NCBI GenBank assembly: GCA_934045075.1
Contig: OW203740.1
Location: 12,672,346-12,736,345 of the forward strand
Reading direction: 5' to 3'
Length of the DNA: 64,000 nt
Source of the DNA: Yponomeuta sedellus
Taxonomy: Eukaryota; Arthropoda; Insecta; Lepidoptera; Yponomeutidae
Positions 1-10,604 of this stretch are shown one piece after another. The notes beneath the pieces were generated by a model. That model had not been told where the DNA came from. It worked only from the letters and a program-made list of their open reading frames with translations, and searched no databases. Position numbers and translations under genes: made by a program. Position 1 is the stretch's first letter, and each line of letters starts with the position of its first letter.

Positions 1-38
1 TGGGTTGGTTGAGCATTGTAATACAGTGGCGGGCCTTA

Positions 39-477
39 GGCTGGGTGCATGCTGAGACGCAGGCGACGCAGCACAGTGCAGCACAGTTCAGTACAGGGCA
101 GGGCGGTTGAGGCAGACATAGGCCCCCACCGCATGCTGCGACGCAACTATTCGCTCCATTCCTTTGCAATTCTCACCCATAATAACTCTTTCAATCTCTT
201 TTTTGAATAGTCTGGATGATTTGTATCATACAAATGAGGTTCACAGCGAACTAATTCAATTAAATGTTCTGTCATCGCAACAACATTGTTAGTAAACACG
301 GCCCGACGTGCACGCGTCGCGCAGAAATCTGTGCCGGCACTACAACGAGATGCAGAGCAGGGCAGACACATCTGCGCCGCAGCGTACGTAGCTCAATGAC
401 GTTCCATGCTTTACAAAATCTGCACTGCCCTGCGCTGCGCTGTGCTGCGTCGCCTGCATCTCAGAATGCACCCAGCC
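39..477 (-). mobile_element. PIF/Harbinger-like DNA element, internally deleted
   Basis: Has 38-bp terminal inverted repeats starting GGCTGGGTGCAT (39-76 and 440-477; two mismatches) and a 3-bp TTA target duplication (36-38, 478-480). That target size and the MADF fragment inside both point to the PIF/Harbinger superfamily, whose members carry a transposase and a separate Myb/MADF-type protein. No transposase remains, so it is non-autonomous. Confidence 0.75.
147..275 (-). pseudogene. Truncated MADF-domain fragment inside the Harbinger-like element
   Basis: From the Met at 275 the frame gives MTEHLIELVRCEPHLYDTNH, then PDYSKKRLKELLWVRIAKEW, then SE and stop. This is the first half of a MADF DNA-binding domain: the LIELVR, HLYD, HPDY and W..IA spacing is typical. 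A full domain is about 80-90 residues; here it stops after 42. It is probably a remnant of the accessory DNA-binding protein of an autonomous element. The longer frame upstream of Met275 reads through non-coding repeat. Confidence 0.65.
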
Positions 478-711
478 TTATTGTCATAAGTTATCAAGCC
501 GCCCATAAGGCCTCCGACATGGCTTAACGACTGCCATTACATGACAGCCGGCACCAACGGCTTAGCGTGCCTTGCGGAGCACGGAAGCGCGCGGAAAAAA
601 TGCCACTAGCGGTAGTCACGAGTTGGTCACCCATCCAGTACCTGACCGCGCCTGTTGTTGCTTAACCCATTGATTCCAATCTCTCGGTTCCGTTAAGCCA
701 CGAGCGCTTGG

Positions 712-1316
712 AATATAACATATTCTCCTAAATATAAGTGAAATAAATTCGGTTTTGAAATGTCTTTATTTGAAATAAAATCTATAATATTAGGTATAAT
801 CATTTACATTCAAACCAGTTACATTCTCAGTGAGGTAGTGAATATTTCGCAGGTGATACCAAAATAATTACTCGAGTAAAAATAATAACCACGTTCTTTC
901 AAATTAACTTGAGAAGCCAAGATGGCGCCTCCCTTTTACTTTATAATTCCTAATCTCATAAAGGTTTCTAACCTACCTGTTTAATCTTGATGTCAAAGTC
1001 AATGTCAATGTAATTAAAATAGTCATTGAATGGTGTTAACTTAGCATTATCATTATAGCAATGATGGGTTTTGTACCACTATTAACATAACAAAACCTCA
1101 CGCCTACGTTCAGACCAGGGACTGCCACTTGCCACGATCCTGATATATCACCTTCGCTTTATCAACGTTTATTAATAACCCAATTAAAGGGGAAGCCATT
1201 ACATTTCTGCTTTTTGCATTAAGCACGCCCATATTATTAGTGCAATAAAGAATAAAAATAAATTTACTTATTTATTTTTCGTAGCGCCGACATACTTAAT
1301 TTTTATGCTCGGTAAT
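712..1316. other. Intronic stretch, no gene seen
   Basis: AT-rich sequence with no credible ORF. A short minus-strand motif at about 1112-1145 (CACTTGCCACGATCCTGA) matches LINE tails seen at 18838 and 28747. Confidence 0.4.
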
Positions 1317-1490
1317 GAGATAAGATAAGAATATTCTTTATTGTACACTGGAAAAACAACAAATACAAAAAAATTATAAATGTACATAGTACAATTGGCG
1401 GCCTTGACAACCTTGCGATGGAAAGTTGCTGAACGAAATTAGTAAGGAGGGTAGCCAGTGCAAATGTGAGTATTGAGACATACTTAATAG
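1317..1490 (-). repeat. 5'-truncated LINE 3' end (same family as 57971-62710)
   Basis: Begins GATAAGATAAGAATATTCTT and shares ACAATTGGCGGCCTT and GGGTAGCC.GTGCAAAT with the 3' region of the full-length LINE, in the same orientation. No coding part is kept. Confidence 0.75.
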
Positions 1491-1534
1491 TTTGAGCTGG
1501 TTTGATTCGCACTTAGTCGGTAAGAAAAAAATAC

Positions 1535-1640
1535 CCCCAATTTCTCGTACACTAACAAGCTGTTAATCTAAGTTTACAGCTGTCAGTTGACCATAGTGCA
1601 TACAAAAAAAATAACTGACAAATATTAACGGTAGATCTCT
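1535..1640. repeat. MITE half-copy related to 48638-48775
   Basis: Shares CGTACACTAA, TGTTAATCTA and ACAGCTGTCAGTTGACCA with the left arm of the fold-back element at 48638. The matching right arm is not recognisable. Confidence 0.55.
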
Positions 1641-2305
1641 TAAATACAATTTACGTGTAGCAAAGAGAAACTAAATAGTTAAAATATAACCAAATCGGAG
1701 CGGAAAATCTCAGTGTAATCCCTTACATATTGGGATAACAACCTGTATCCAGGTAGTTCCTATAGCGACGACAATATGTGCGAGTTTCCATGGAAAAAGC
1801 TCCCGTCGCCATGTTTATTGTGTTCAAGGAAAAAACCAGCGGAAATCTGTTTTAGTTTGCAGATTTAGGTAAGAAATCCCAGGATCCCATTTTTCTATAA
1901 TTCTATTGTTGGTCTAGCGGTAAACGTACTGCTTCACTAACAAAACAGCGTCTATTCTGTAAGTATCCACTGGTAGTCCGGTATGACTTTGCCCGGACAT
2001 ATGGTTAGATGCCTACAATATAGGCGTATAAATATTATATACTCAGCTAAATCTTACCTAGCCAAGCGGACTCGCAGCTTTGCAAGCTGTCGGGTAAGTA
2101 ATTTTTTTTAGAATCTGCTTACATCTGTAATGTAGTATGAGATCCTAAATTTACACCAAGTGTTATTGTATTACGATAGGTGGATTCTATTGACGTTTTG
2201 TTATATACTCACATAAGCTTCTAAACCTATACCTATGTAACAGTATGAGCATTATCTTCCGTGTCAATAAACCATTCGTATTTGTATTTATTTCCTTTTT
2301 ACTTA

Positions 2306-2368
2306 TTTTAAGGCACTCCAGCTGTCAAATACATGTTTAGTGCACTTGACAGCTGGAGTGGCTTAAAA
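2306..2368. repeat. Short fold-back repeat (23-bp arms)
   Basis: TTTTAAGGCACTCCAGCTGT at 2306 onward pairs with its complement ending at 2368, with one mismatch over 23 bp and a 17-nt loop. A single arm of the same element (TTGACAGCCGGAGTAGCTTA) is at about 30337-30357. Confidence 0.65.
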
Positions 2369-2424
2369 AAGTTCTTGATAGTTTTAGACCGTTTCGATAC
2401 TTCGGAAACACTAAATGGTAAAAC

Positions 2425-2735
2425 AACCCAACGCAGGGGACCGTAATAGCGGGGTAGAGGGTTTGATTCCCACTAGAGGCCACCGTATTGTATTTCTACA
2501 AATGTCCTGAGTCTGGGTGTATTTCTATGTGTGTGACGCCCTTCGGCCACTTTGGAAACCAAAGTTTCGAAACCAGTTTCGAAAACAGAATTATTTTTCT
2601 TTTTAGGAAACCTGGTTTCGAATAAAGAAATATCATTCTGTTTTCGAGGTTTTGAGGTGTGACGTCTTTACCTGATTACCATGGCACTCGGTATCCTAGT
2701 TTGAGACCAGGACAGGTGATAGAGTCTTGTGGAAG
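2425..2735 (+). repeat. tRNA-headed SINE (family C), interrupted
   Basis: A B-box-like GAGGGTTTGATTCC is followed by the family-C body: CTGAGTCTGGGTGTATTTCT, then after the insertion CTTTACCTGATTACCATG and GAGACCAGGACAGGTGATAG. The body is split at 2539-2656 by a small insertion. Other copies are at 4905, 20238, 26205, 27838 and 41685. Confidence 0.65.
2539..2656. mobile_element. 118-bp insertion with 8-bp target duplication (hAT-like size)
   Basis: Flanked by GTGTGACG at 2531-2538 and 2657-2664. The interior carries repeated TTTCGAAACC/GGTTTCGAA motifs and pairs partly with itself. A similar sequence lies at 54341-54415. Eight-bp duplications are typical of hAT elements, but no clear CAGGG-type terminus is visible, so the class is a guess. 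Confidence 0.5.
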
Positions 2736-2739
2736 TTGT

Positions 2740-3320
2740 TATTTTTATTTTAGTGGCGAAAATATGTGTAGATATGATGCTGTGATATGAGTTGGACTTC
2801 AGTTCTCTGGACTTAAGTTTTAGTCAAATTAACAGTAATTACAAAAATTTAATATTTTTGCTCTTGCGCGTACATCGCAAGCTCATCCTGATTGCGCAAA
2901 CTCTTTGTTCAAGCTATTTGCCGAGCAGAGCACTAGTACAATATACTATTTTCTACAGCATGTTATGCTAGTGACTACTAAAATACCCAATCCACAGATA
3001 AACCTTGTCGGTTTCGCCGGATGGGAGGTATTTCTTATTAAAAAAATAAATAAAAAAGTATTTGCGGCGCGACGTAGTGTATTATGTCCAGAAAATAAAT
3101 TAAAAAGTTAAAGATAGTATTAAACTTAGGTTAGCTGATTTAGTAAAACCAGAAATGTGTCGTTTATTTCAGTATACCTAACAGTAAATTATATAAACAA
3201 GAAGGTTTAAAGTCTTGCAAAGTCATGCTCTATGATTTGTCTAAAGCTATCAAACTTTCAATAACAGAGATTTAGTGAAATTCTCTGTTCAGAAAGCGGA
3301 GTTAAGGCATCGAGATAACA
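2740..3320. other. Intronic stretch, no gene seen
   Basis: AT-rich. An open frame at 2905-3111 has no recognisable motif, and its composition is that of intron. Confidence 0.4.
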
Positions 3321-3324
3321 ATAA

Positions 3325-3805
3325 TAATAATAACGCAGCCTATATATCTCCCACTGTAGGGCCCAGGCCTTCTCTCAGGGAGTAGGGTTGGGCTTAATCA
3401 CCACGCGTGCCCACCGCGGATTGGCGATTTCAAGCGTTGAGGTCCCAGACGCTCATGTTTCCTCACGACGTATCTTCTTCTTCTTCAGGCTATTTTAGTC
3501 CACTGCTGGACATAGCCTTTCCCTTATGAGCGCCATAGCGCAAGGTTATGCCACCATTGGGCGGTAACGCCCATAAACCCCACGCTGGGCATGCGGGTTG
3601 GGGATCGCAGTTTGGTGGAATTGTACTGCAGGAGGCGCTGCTACCCAACCCCCGGTTTGGGTCCCTCCTTCGCCTTTAGCGAGTGGTATAGCTGCTATAA
3701 ATTCACAATTGTACGTAACTAAGAAAACAAAGTCATTGGTACATGTCGATACGTGAACCCACGATCTACTGAATGAGAAGCCGGAGTTCTACCGCGCTAC
3801 TTGAT
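3325..3805 (-). repeat. tRNA-headed SINE (family B), interrupted by a LINE tail
   Basis: Family B has a tRNA-like head with box B (GGTTCGAATCC) and a body with CCTCAGCGCTTGAAATTGCC and CCGCGGTGGGCACGCGTGGT, ending TCTGAGAGAAGGC. On the + strand this copy reads in reverse: body 3325-3476, then foreign sequence, then the CATTGGTACATG part and head at about 3683-3805. The head lacks a good tRNA fold and is not a tRNA gene. Confidence 0.65.
3477..3680 (-). repeat. LINE 3' end fragment nested in the family-B SINE
   Basis: Begins TTCTTCTTCTTCAGGCTATT and includes CACTGCTGGACATAGCC and CACGCTGGGCATGCGGGTTG. It matches 51330-51550. Exact boundaries are uncertain because no clean duplication is seen. 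Confidence 0.55.
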
Positions 3806-4147
3806 GCCGAGATATCTTAACAAAAAGTCCTATCGGATCGGCTAACCGGGCCTATCTAGCCATGATTTAGGTCGCTTATCGTGCCCTAAGCTCTCTCCAA
3901 GAAGGTAGTTTAGATAAGGCAGCGTGGCACGAAGAAACACCCATTTTACTGATGTTTTTGATGTGAAGTTATTGTGCTATTGTGGCCTTGGAGACCTTTC
4001 TCGGATATTATCGTAATTTGGCCGTGCAAAGGGTCCCTCCTTTTCCACGACAACTTTTCGTAATGAGACAAACGCCCCACGACGTTGAGTCTGTTGAATT
4101 TGTAGCGATACAAACCAAATAATGATAGTGGCAATGCAAACCTGAGT

Positions 4148-4481
4148 AAAGCGCTCGCGGCTTAGTTGAATCGAGTGATTGGAATCTATCACTTGAGTTA
4201 AGCAACAACAGGCGCGGTCAGGTGCAGGATGGGTGACCGTCCCGTGACTACCGCTAGTGGCGTTTTTCGTTAAGTTGGTGCCAGCTGTCATGTAATGGCA
4301 GTTGTTAAGCCATGTCAGATGGGCGGCTTGGTAACTTCTGACATGAAGGTCTGCCATTGTCTTACAATCCTCCACCAACTAGGACTTGGCCCCCGTGGTG
4401 GAGTATGGCCTGTCCTTCCTGGGATGCAGGAAGAGACCCGTGCACCAGCAGTGGGGAGGGGACATACGAGGGTTTATATTG
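4148..4481 (+). repeat. Complete 5S-type SINE with target duplication
   Basis: About 334 bp between imperfect 14-bp duplications ATGCAAACCTGAGT (4134-4147) and ATGTAAACCTGAGT (4482-4495). The 5' end AAAGCGCTCGCGGCTTAG is followed by the 5S-like block GAGTTAAGCAACAACAGGCG, then GGATGGGTGACCG, and the 3' end GACATACGAGGGTTTATATT. It is one of the best-delimited copies of the family. Confidence 0.8.
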
Positions 4482-4809
4482 ATGTAAACCTGAGTTGCCA
4501 GGTTGGAATTTTCTTGAGATTTTGGGAGAAAATTTTGCTTTTGAGGATAGGAAAGTTTTGGGGAAAAGAAGAATCCGAAAGTGGTTAGTCATTCAATAAA
4601 AGACTGATTGTGCTCATTAAATATAAATTAATTTAATTTGAACTCTGATGAACTAATTCAACTTTTACTGAACACACAATTTTGAAAGTTCTATACTCCT
4701 GTAAAGGTGTTTCACACTGAATTCTATGTAACAATAAATAGTTTTTAAATGAAATGTGAATATATTGCAATATTTATTGGAGTAGCTAATAAATAATAAT
4801 AATATAAAT

Positions 4810-4880
4810 TGTATATACGTCCCCCTACTGGTCAAGGGCCTTCTCTTTGTGAGAGACTGTGGGCTTAGTCACCAATCTTT
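4810..4880 (-). repeat. Family-B SINE, 3' fragment
   Basis: Matches the body end (GGGCCTTCTCTTTGTGAGAG and GGGCTTAGTCACC), with the remainder missing. Confidence 0.45.
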
Positions 4881-4904
4881 AGTTATAAATAATAAATAAT
4901 CAAT

Positions 4905-5098
4905 AACTTCTACACAACACAGTCACTTGACTAAGACTCCCTGTATTATGGTAACCACACAAGGACATCACAAATATGGAAATACACCCAGACTGAAGCC
5001 ATTCGTACAAAAATGTAGAGCAGCCTCCCGTGGGAATCGAACCCACGACCTCTTCGTTGGTATTCAAGCGTGTTAATCCTATAACCCCAGAGACGCAG
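4905..5098 (-). repeat. tRNA-headed SINE (family C)
   Basis: Reverse-oriented body (TATTATGGTAACCACACAAGG, GAAATACACCCAGACTGAAG) and head with box B complement GGGAATCGAACCCACGACCTC. The head ends near 5098. It is best explained as a SINE head, not a functional tRNA gene. Confidence 0.65.
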
Positions 5099-5099
5099 C

Positions 5100-6740
5100 C
5101 AAAAAAAGTATTTTTGTGATATGACTACTAAGTAACATTCTTTTCTTTTACTTGTGCTGTAAGACTGAACAGTGGCGGCAAACTTATCAAATCGGTGAAA
5201 TAATTATAGAAGTAAGAATTTTTTTAAAATGTCATCTGTAACCCAGCCATTACAGAAAAACGAAATACAAAACTATTTGGTGAATACTTTTTCAAAAAGT
5301 ATTTTGTTCTCTTTCGCACGCACGCATTTATCTCGCTTGCTCGTGCACATTAATATGTTTTCTCCTTGGCATAAGTACTTATACTTTATTCCAGCAATAT
5401 TCACTAAAAAGCGCCGGCGTATCAAAACACCACAAATTCAAGCAAACGCAAAATTAACTATCTGCGCCCCGCCAGCCACTACACCAGCGAGTATACATTT
5501 TCACTCGAATTTCGCACTTAAATCGCCTACAATAAAGGCTATCGCGCCGTACTGCTAAGTTTCACTCACTGAGGCTACAAAAACAATGCACGAGCGTAGC
5601 TTTTTCCTCAGCTCTTTTTGCGCCGCACAAATGACAGTTTTAATTTCGTACATTCTCTCTCCGTCCCGTTTTAGCGTCATAAATCACGCGCTTGTCAGAG
5701 AGAGACGACAGTAAAGAGGCTGCGGCGGTCGGCGTTTTGAGCACTTTTAATTAAAATGTTAAGAATTTCGCGTTTTACCCGACTGCGGTGAGCGGGTATC
5801 CCTTTAATAATGGATGTGAGTGAATCTGCTTATGTTTACTATCTAATTAGAGTTACCATGGGGTCGCCAAGTGTCTAAACGCTCATAAAAAAATTACCAA
5901 AAAAACAGTACGTCGGTGAGCAACTGTCCTGGAGGGCGTGTCTCTAAAATGGATAGTTGTTCAATAGACTCATAATACTCCGGTAATGGTCATTTCATTC
6001 ACAATATCGGTAGTCTAGTAACCAATCGCATTGCAATGTTAAAACCCGTGTTGCTTAACTCGGCGCCTCGCTCGATTCGATCTTCTTCGCGAGAGATGCC
6101 TATTTAATTTGCGCGGGTTATACCCCTGGAATTACATTGTACCTACTGCGATTGCTTTGTAGACTACCAAATTGAGATAAATAACAACCATTGTCATGCT
6201 TATTATATATATTGAAAAACTATGTAAGTATTAGACTCCAGGGCCTGGTCAAAATAAATTATAGCTTATCTGTGAAGTGTGAAGAAAAACGTCACGAGGA
6301 AACCTGAGTGATTGAGGTGTTCATATAACTCAGCACCGTAATTGTTAATCCCACGTAGGCGCCTAGGGAAACCAGAAACCGGAAATTAAAAATCAATTTC
6401 AAAGCAAAGTATTTCCATTCGGATGTATGACATAGTACAATGGTAGTGGCTGCCTTAGGGACATATCTACAAATTACTGCTTAAATAATAGACTGAATGA
6501 CCAACCACATATGGTACTTACAAACTTCCATCGTTCTGTTACCAAGTATTCAAGATACTAATAACCAATACATCCAGTTAATATTTCGTACCTATATTAC
6601 GAGTTCTTTGCTGTTAAATATGCCTTGTATCTAGTCTGTTTACAGCAGTAACGGTTTACAGCAATATGCACTGAACTTCTAACGACATTATGGGCCTTAC
6701 AATGTTCCACCGTTATGATTACAAGTTTTTTTAACTGATA
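5100..6740. other. Mostly unique intronic sequence
   Basis: The open frame at 5229-5558 has no recognisable domain. A family-B fragment (AGGAAACCTGAGTGATTGAG) lies at about 6290-6350. The 5600-5800 segment is less AT-rich than its surroundings. No gene or complete repeat is recognised. Confidence 0.4.
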
Positions 6741-6771
6741 TTATATCCGGTTATTAGATAGGCAGCTAGAT

Positions 6772-6850
6772 TGAGAACACTTTATTCTAAAAAAAAAGAA
6801 GAAATTACACAGAATTTTCTTTATCTAATAGTACAGACGGAGGCCCTATC
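6772..6850 (-). repeat. LINE 3' tail fragment (second family)
   Basis: GAGAACACTTTATT and AAATTACACAGA recur at 34677-34725, where they follow a (GATA)n tract. This suggests a LINE 3' end read in reverse. Confidence 0.4.
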
Positions 6851-6950
6851 TTTAAAAGTGATCTCTTTCACACAACCCTATTATTTCACAACAAAATTAA
6901 TTTATGTTCTGTCAAATATACCTTGTCTACTACTACTACTACTTTATTAC

Positions 6951-7191
6951 TATGGTATCAACCCTTTGTATGTCCCCACTGCTGGGGCACGGGTCTCTTC
7001 CTGCATCGCAGGAAAGTATTGCCATACTCCACCACGGGGGCCAAGTCCGGGTAGGTGGAGGATTGTAAGACAGTTGCGGGCCTTATTGTCACAAGTTACT
7101 AAGATGCCCGTAAGGCCTCTGATATGGCTTAACGACTGCCATTACATGACAGCCGGCACCAACGGCTTAACGTGCCTTGCGAAGCACGGAT
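6951..7191 (-). repeat. 5S-type SINE, 5'-truncated copy
   Basis: Starts at GGTATCAACCCTTTGTATGT and ends at TTGCGAAGCACGGA, so the whole 5S-like promoter half is missing. Because there is no promoter, it is a dead-on-arrival copy. Confidence 0.75.
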
Positions 7192-7301
7192 TATGATAAT
7201 AATTAATAATGATACTTTATAACACACAAACAATTGACAGGACATTACATAAGAAATTACATGTGCAAAGGCGAGCTTACATTTACTACATACTAGTCTG
7301 T

Positions 7302-7497
7302 TAGCTTTTAGAATATACCTCGGGCTCTAGAGTAGGCTTCGGTTTTCGCCGAAAGCACACGAGTGTAATACTACTTCCTGCTCTGTATAAAACTTTTCTT
7401 TACTATTTTCAAAAGTTATGTGAAATTAAGTGTCATATTAGTTCCGATATTTCCATCCGATAGTAGCCGAGGTATATTCTAAAAGCTAACAGACTGT
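7302..7497. mobile_element. MITE with 28-bp terminal inverted repeats
   Basis: AGTCTGTTAGCTTTTAGAAT at the left and its complement ending CTAAAAGCTAACAGACT at the right give about 28 bp of perfect pairing through ATACCTCGG. The interior, about 140 bp, has no ORF. The superfamily is not determined because the flanking duplication is unclear. Confidence 0.65.
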
Positions 7498-8151
7498 ACT
7501 TCAGTTATTACTACCACCACTGCTTTATTTACAGCAGACGGTTTTCCTTTATTTTGTGTTATTTTTTTGGTCGGTCGTGGCTGTCCAGTGTAATGCGAGC
7601 TTTTTTTGCTCCCTTTCTCAAATGAGACGAGAAAATATTATTAAATTGTTGGCAAACGTCACAATGAAAGACCATACAATGCGATACAATATGAGTACCT
7701 ACTGGGAACCGCATTGCTTTGTACAATGAAACATTTGTTTGCTTGTTTGTTTTGGCGGGAACAAAGTGGAGATCCTGGCTGGAGTTGGTCTTTGCATTTT
7801 GTGTCTTATTTCTATTTATTTACTTGCATTGCCCGCGACTACATTCGCGTGGTAAACGAATTAGTCTATGGACTCAATTCACCCTAAGCAGGGCTTCAAA
7901 CCGGTTTCGAAAATACCGGTTAATAAAGGTTTTTACCGGTTTTTAGAAAAGGTTTCGTTCGGAGCGGAACCGAAATGAGAGCATACCTAAAAACCTTAAT
8001 TAACCGGTTTAATCCAAAAAGAACACACACCGCGCCGCACGAGCTGCAAGCAAGTAAAAACTTGTTTGTTTCTGTCTCACTCACAGATCGATGTGTCGAA
8101 AGATTAGTCAAAAAATATTCAATTTCGTTGTTTCAAGCTTAATTATTAATT

Positions 8152-8190
8152 CGTCTGTCCACCCGTCCGTCCGTCTGTCTGTCTGGTATA
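8152..8190. repeat. GTCC/GTCT simple repeat
   Basis: A run of CGTCTGTCC-like units, GTCCGTCCGTCTGTCTGTCT, of the same type as in the dispersed element at 45691. An (AT)n tract follows at about 8259-8271. Confidence 0.6.
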
Positions 8191-8404
8191 GACCATCTAG
8201 AACATTTTGAGTCATATTTGTCCTAACCAGCCTGTTTATTTTTTAGCTTCTCCTTTTATATATATATATAGGGTGTGTGGGGCACCAGTACTATGACCCC
8301 AGCAGTACCCCAAAAATTTTTGACGGTCCATGCATCGAAAACCCTGTAAAGATGAAAAAGTTTTCACAAAACAAATAACAAACGAAATTGAAAAAAATAT
8401 TTTA

Positions 8405-8840
8405 AAAAACCTATTTAGAGGCTAAAAATTCCACCCATGCCGGGATTCGAACCCGCGACCTCTGGCTATCCGTGCCAGCGCTCTTCCAATTGAGCTAATG
8501 GGCGACTCACCGGCATCAGTGAAATTTCGAACCTCTTTACACTATTCTCTGTATTACGTACAGGCAGCGACATCTGGCTTAAGTAAATTGCATCACTTAC
8601 AGCCCCGACTACCTACTTTGCAGTTAGGTTTTTACATCGGAATGATATCACTGTACCCCCATTTGCTCAATTGGAAGAGCGCTGGCACGGATAGCCAGAG
8701 GTCGCGGGTTCGAATCCCGGCATGGGTGGAATTTTTAGCCTCTAAATAGGTTTTTATAAAATTGTCCTTAGCACGGGTTAGTGCATTAAAAATAAAAAAA
8801 AGTATAATTAAAAAAATTAACCCACGACAGGACAAATTAG
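8405..8840 (+). repeat. Family-A SINE, fold-back (5'-inverted) copy
   Basis: Family A contains a tRNA-like core, GCCCATTAGCTCAGTTGG to CGGGTTCGAATCCCGGC, ending GCCTCTAAATAGGTTTTT. Here 8405-8661 is an inverted copy including a 5' extension back to a CACTGTACCC end. It is joined to a forward piece from 8662 that runs through the tRNA core to the tail TTAGCACGGGTTAGTGCATT and AAAAATAAAA. This arrangement is what twin priming of reverse transcription produces. Neither core is a tRNA gene: position 33 is C and the core sits inside the repeat. Confidence 0.75.
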
Positions 8841-8854
8841 GCATCGATTAGGTT

Positions 8855-10590
8855 TTTCTTTTGGTCGAGGTTGCTGCCACTATTTATTTTGTGGCAACCT
8901 TTCAGTCATTATATTTAAAATTAGAATTATTACATGTTATTAAAATAATATTAAAATAAGAAATTAAAATAATAATTGTACGATTAAAATTTAAAATTGC
9001 GCTAAAATGCTTGTCAATGAGTAATATTAATTGCAGTGCTATAAAATTGCAAATAATATAGTCTTATTCTAATGGATTTTCTCTCTTTTTCAAATGGGTT
9101 TTTTGTTCTGTTTCCTTGATTTTTTTTCATCTTATTTCCTTTTTTCTTTCTTTCTTTTTTATCACTTTCTTTCCTTCTTTTAGTTTTTTATTTATTTATA
9201 TATACATGTATATACTTCATTCTTTTTTTTAACCCATTTACAACTTCATTTATAACACGAATATTTATGATAGAATTGAAAATAATAATGAAAAAAAATT
9301 AAAATAAAATTAGCAAATAGTATTAAAATTTTAAAATGGTATTTACAAAATATAATATAACAGAATTATCGTGTTTTCCCCGGCGCCTTATCTCTGTCTA
9401 CTCCGACGAGTAGTCACAAGCAAGGCGCCGGGGTACAGAATATAACTAGTTAAATTAAAATTATTATAAAATGCTTACTGCCCGACCGACCAAAAATAAA
9501 TTAATAAAGGAGTAAGGCCCGGGTTAGACCCGGCCCCCATTCGCCCTTGAGGCCGCGCGCGTCAACCCCAGGGCGAAGGCAAGGAAGGCCTCCCGACTCT
9601 TGGAGTCGGCCATAAGGGCGGCGAACGCCTCGCACCTCACCGCTCTTCCCAGGCGTATCTCGCAATCGGCCCTAGCAGCTCCAAAACGGGGGCACTCCTC
9701 CAGCAGGTGCTCCAGCGTTTCGGGAGTCTCGTCATCACAGATGCAGAACGGACTCCCCGCGAGCTTGAACCTGTGGAGGTACGCTTGAAAGCCGCCGTGC
9801 CCCGTAAAGAGCTGCGCCTTGGCATTGCACATTGTGAATTTGCCAAGGACTTTGTGGGCCGATGCGACGTCCGGGAAGAACAGCGAGGTGACGCGGCCTG
9901 TGGCAGACTCGCTATAGCGGGTCTGCCTCTTTGCCACTGTCTCCCGTCTCACCTGCAATTTTGCGTGTGAGACGGGATACAGGTCGTAGGCTGCCGCGTC
10001 TTTGCGGGACAACGCAGCCCTCTTGGCCAACTCATCCGCGCGTTCGTTGCCGGGGATCCCGACGTGGGCCTTGATCCAAAACCGGATCAGGCCCCCGTTT
10101 TTCTGGATGTTCGCAAGCTGGCCGTGGATTTTCACGGCCAGTGGGTGTGTGGGCGAGGTACTCCTGAGCTACTCCAGAGCGGATCTGGAGTCGCTCAGAA
10201 CACTCGCCCTGATGGGAACGGGACCCCCGGCAACGAGGTCGAGAGCCTTAGAGATCGCCATTATCTCCGCTTGGAAGACGGAGGCGAATCCCTCCAGCCT
10301 GAACCCCCTGGTGCGGACCTCAGCGCCGCCCTTCCACAGTGTTACCGCTCCCCCCACCTTGCCCGCGATCTTGCTGCCCACCTTATAGGCCCTGGGCCAG
10401 TCGTCGAGCTTACCGAGCTCTTCCACGCTAGCCACCTCCTCAAGCTCCACCGGAGTCCTGAGAGCGGGGTGTCGCAGCGTCAACGGGCTGCATCGGTGCT
10501 CGACTTCCTGGCCCGGGAGCGGGGCGAAGAGCCTCCCCCTCTTCAACTCATAGAGTTGAAGGGCCTCCTTGGCCCTTAGGTCGAGGGGGA
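8855..10590 (-). mobile_element. 5'-truncated R1-like LINE with target duplication
   Basis: Flanked by a perfect 14-bp duplication GCATCGATTAGGTT (8841-8854 and 10591-10604). It keeps the RNase H and C-terminal region of the polyprotein (9524-10590) and about 670 bp of AT-rich 3' untranslated sequence, including a GC-rich hairpin-like block at 9374-9436 (GGCGCC...GGCGCC). The endonuclease and reverse transcriptase are gone. The coding part is strikingly GC-rich compared with the surrounding intron. Confidence 0.85.
9524..10590 (-). pseudogene. R1-like LINE ORF2 fragment: RNase H and zinc-binding C-terminus, one stop
   Basis: Reading starts inside the ORF. RNase H motifs include FQAEIMAISKAL (catalytic Glu) and LSDSRSALE (catalytic Asp), then WIKAHVGIPGNERADELAK (the His and Asp of the last motif). 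The C-terminus has TGHGGFQAYLHRF, PFCIC and TLEHLLEECPRF, a typical post-RNase H zinc-binding pattern. An in-frame TAG at 10169-10171 follows SALE, and the frame resumes unchanged as LRSTSPTHPLAVKIHG. So one nonsense mutation separates the two open segments. The apparent Met at 10594 is contributed by the target duplication, not by the element. Confidence 0.85.
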
Positions 10591-10604
10591 GCATCGATTA
10601 GGTT

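Larger units (their letters stand above)
1..711 (-). repeat. 5S-type SINE copy interrupted by a Harbinger-like element
   Basis: Minus-strand copy made of 1-38 and 478-711. Removing 39-477 and one TTA restores the consensus GGGCCTTA then TTGTCA. Its 3' part runs off the window start. The 5S-like segment, read on the + strand as GGTCACCCATCC and TTGTTGCTTAAC, lies at about 625-670. Confidence 0.8.

Noticed and set aside
5229..5558. 109-codon open frame as a possible small gene
   Set aside because: No domain, signal peptide or splice context, and overall composition like the surrounding intron.
8430..8506. tRNA gene predicted from box A/B and cloverleaf-like fold (also at 8662, 24380, 27510, 34797, 40600, 48790)
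   Set aside because: Identical cores recur inside dispersed repeats with target duplications, position 33 is C rather than T, and acceptor pairing is imperfect. They are SINE segments.
9707..10579. Plus-strand open frames across the R1-like fragment
   Set aside because: They are shadows of the GC-rich minus-strand RNase H region.
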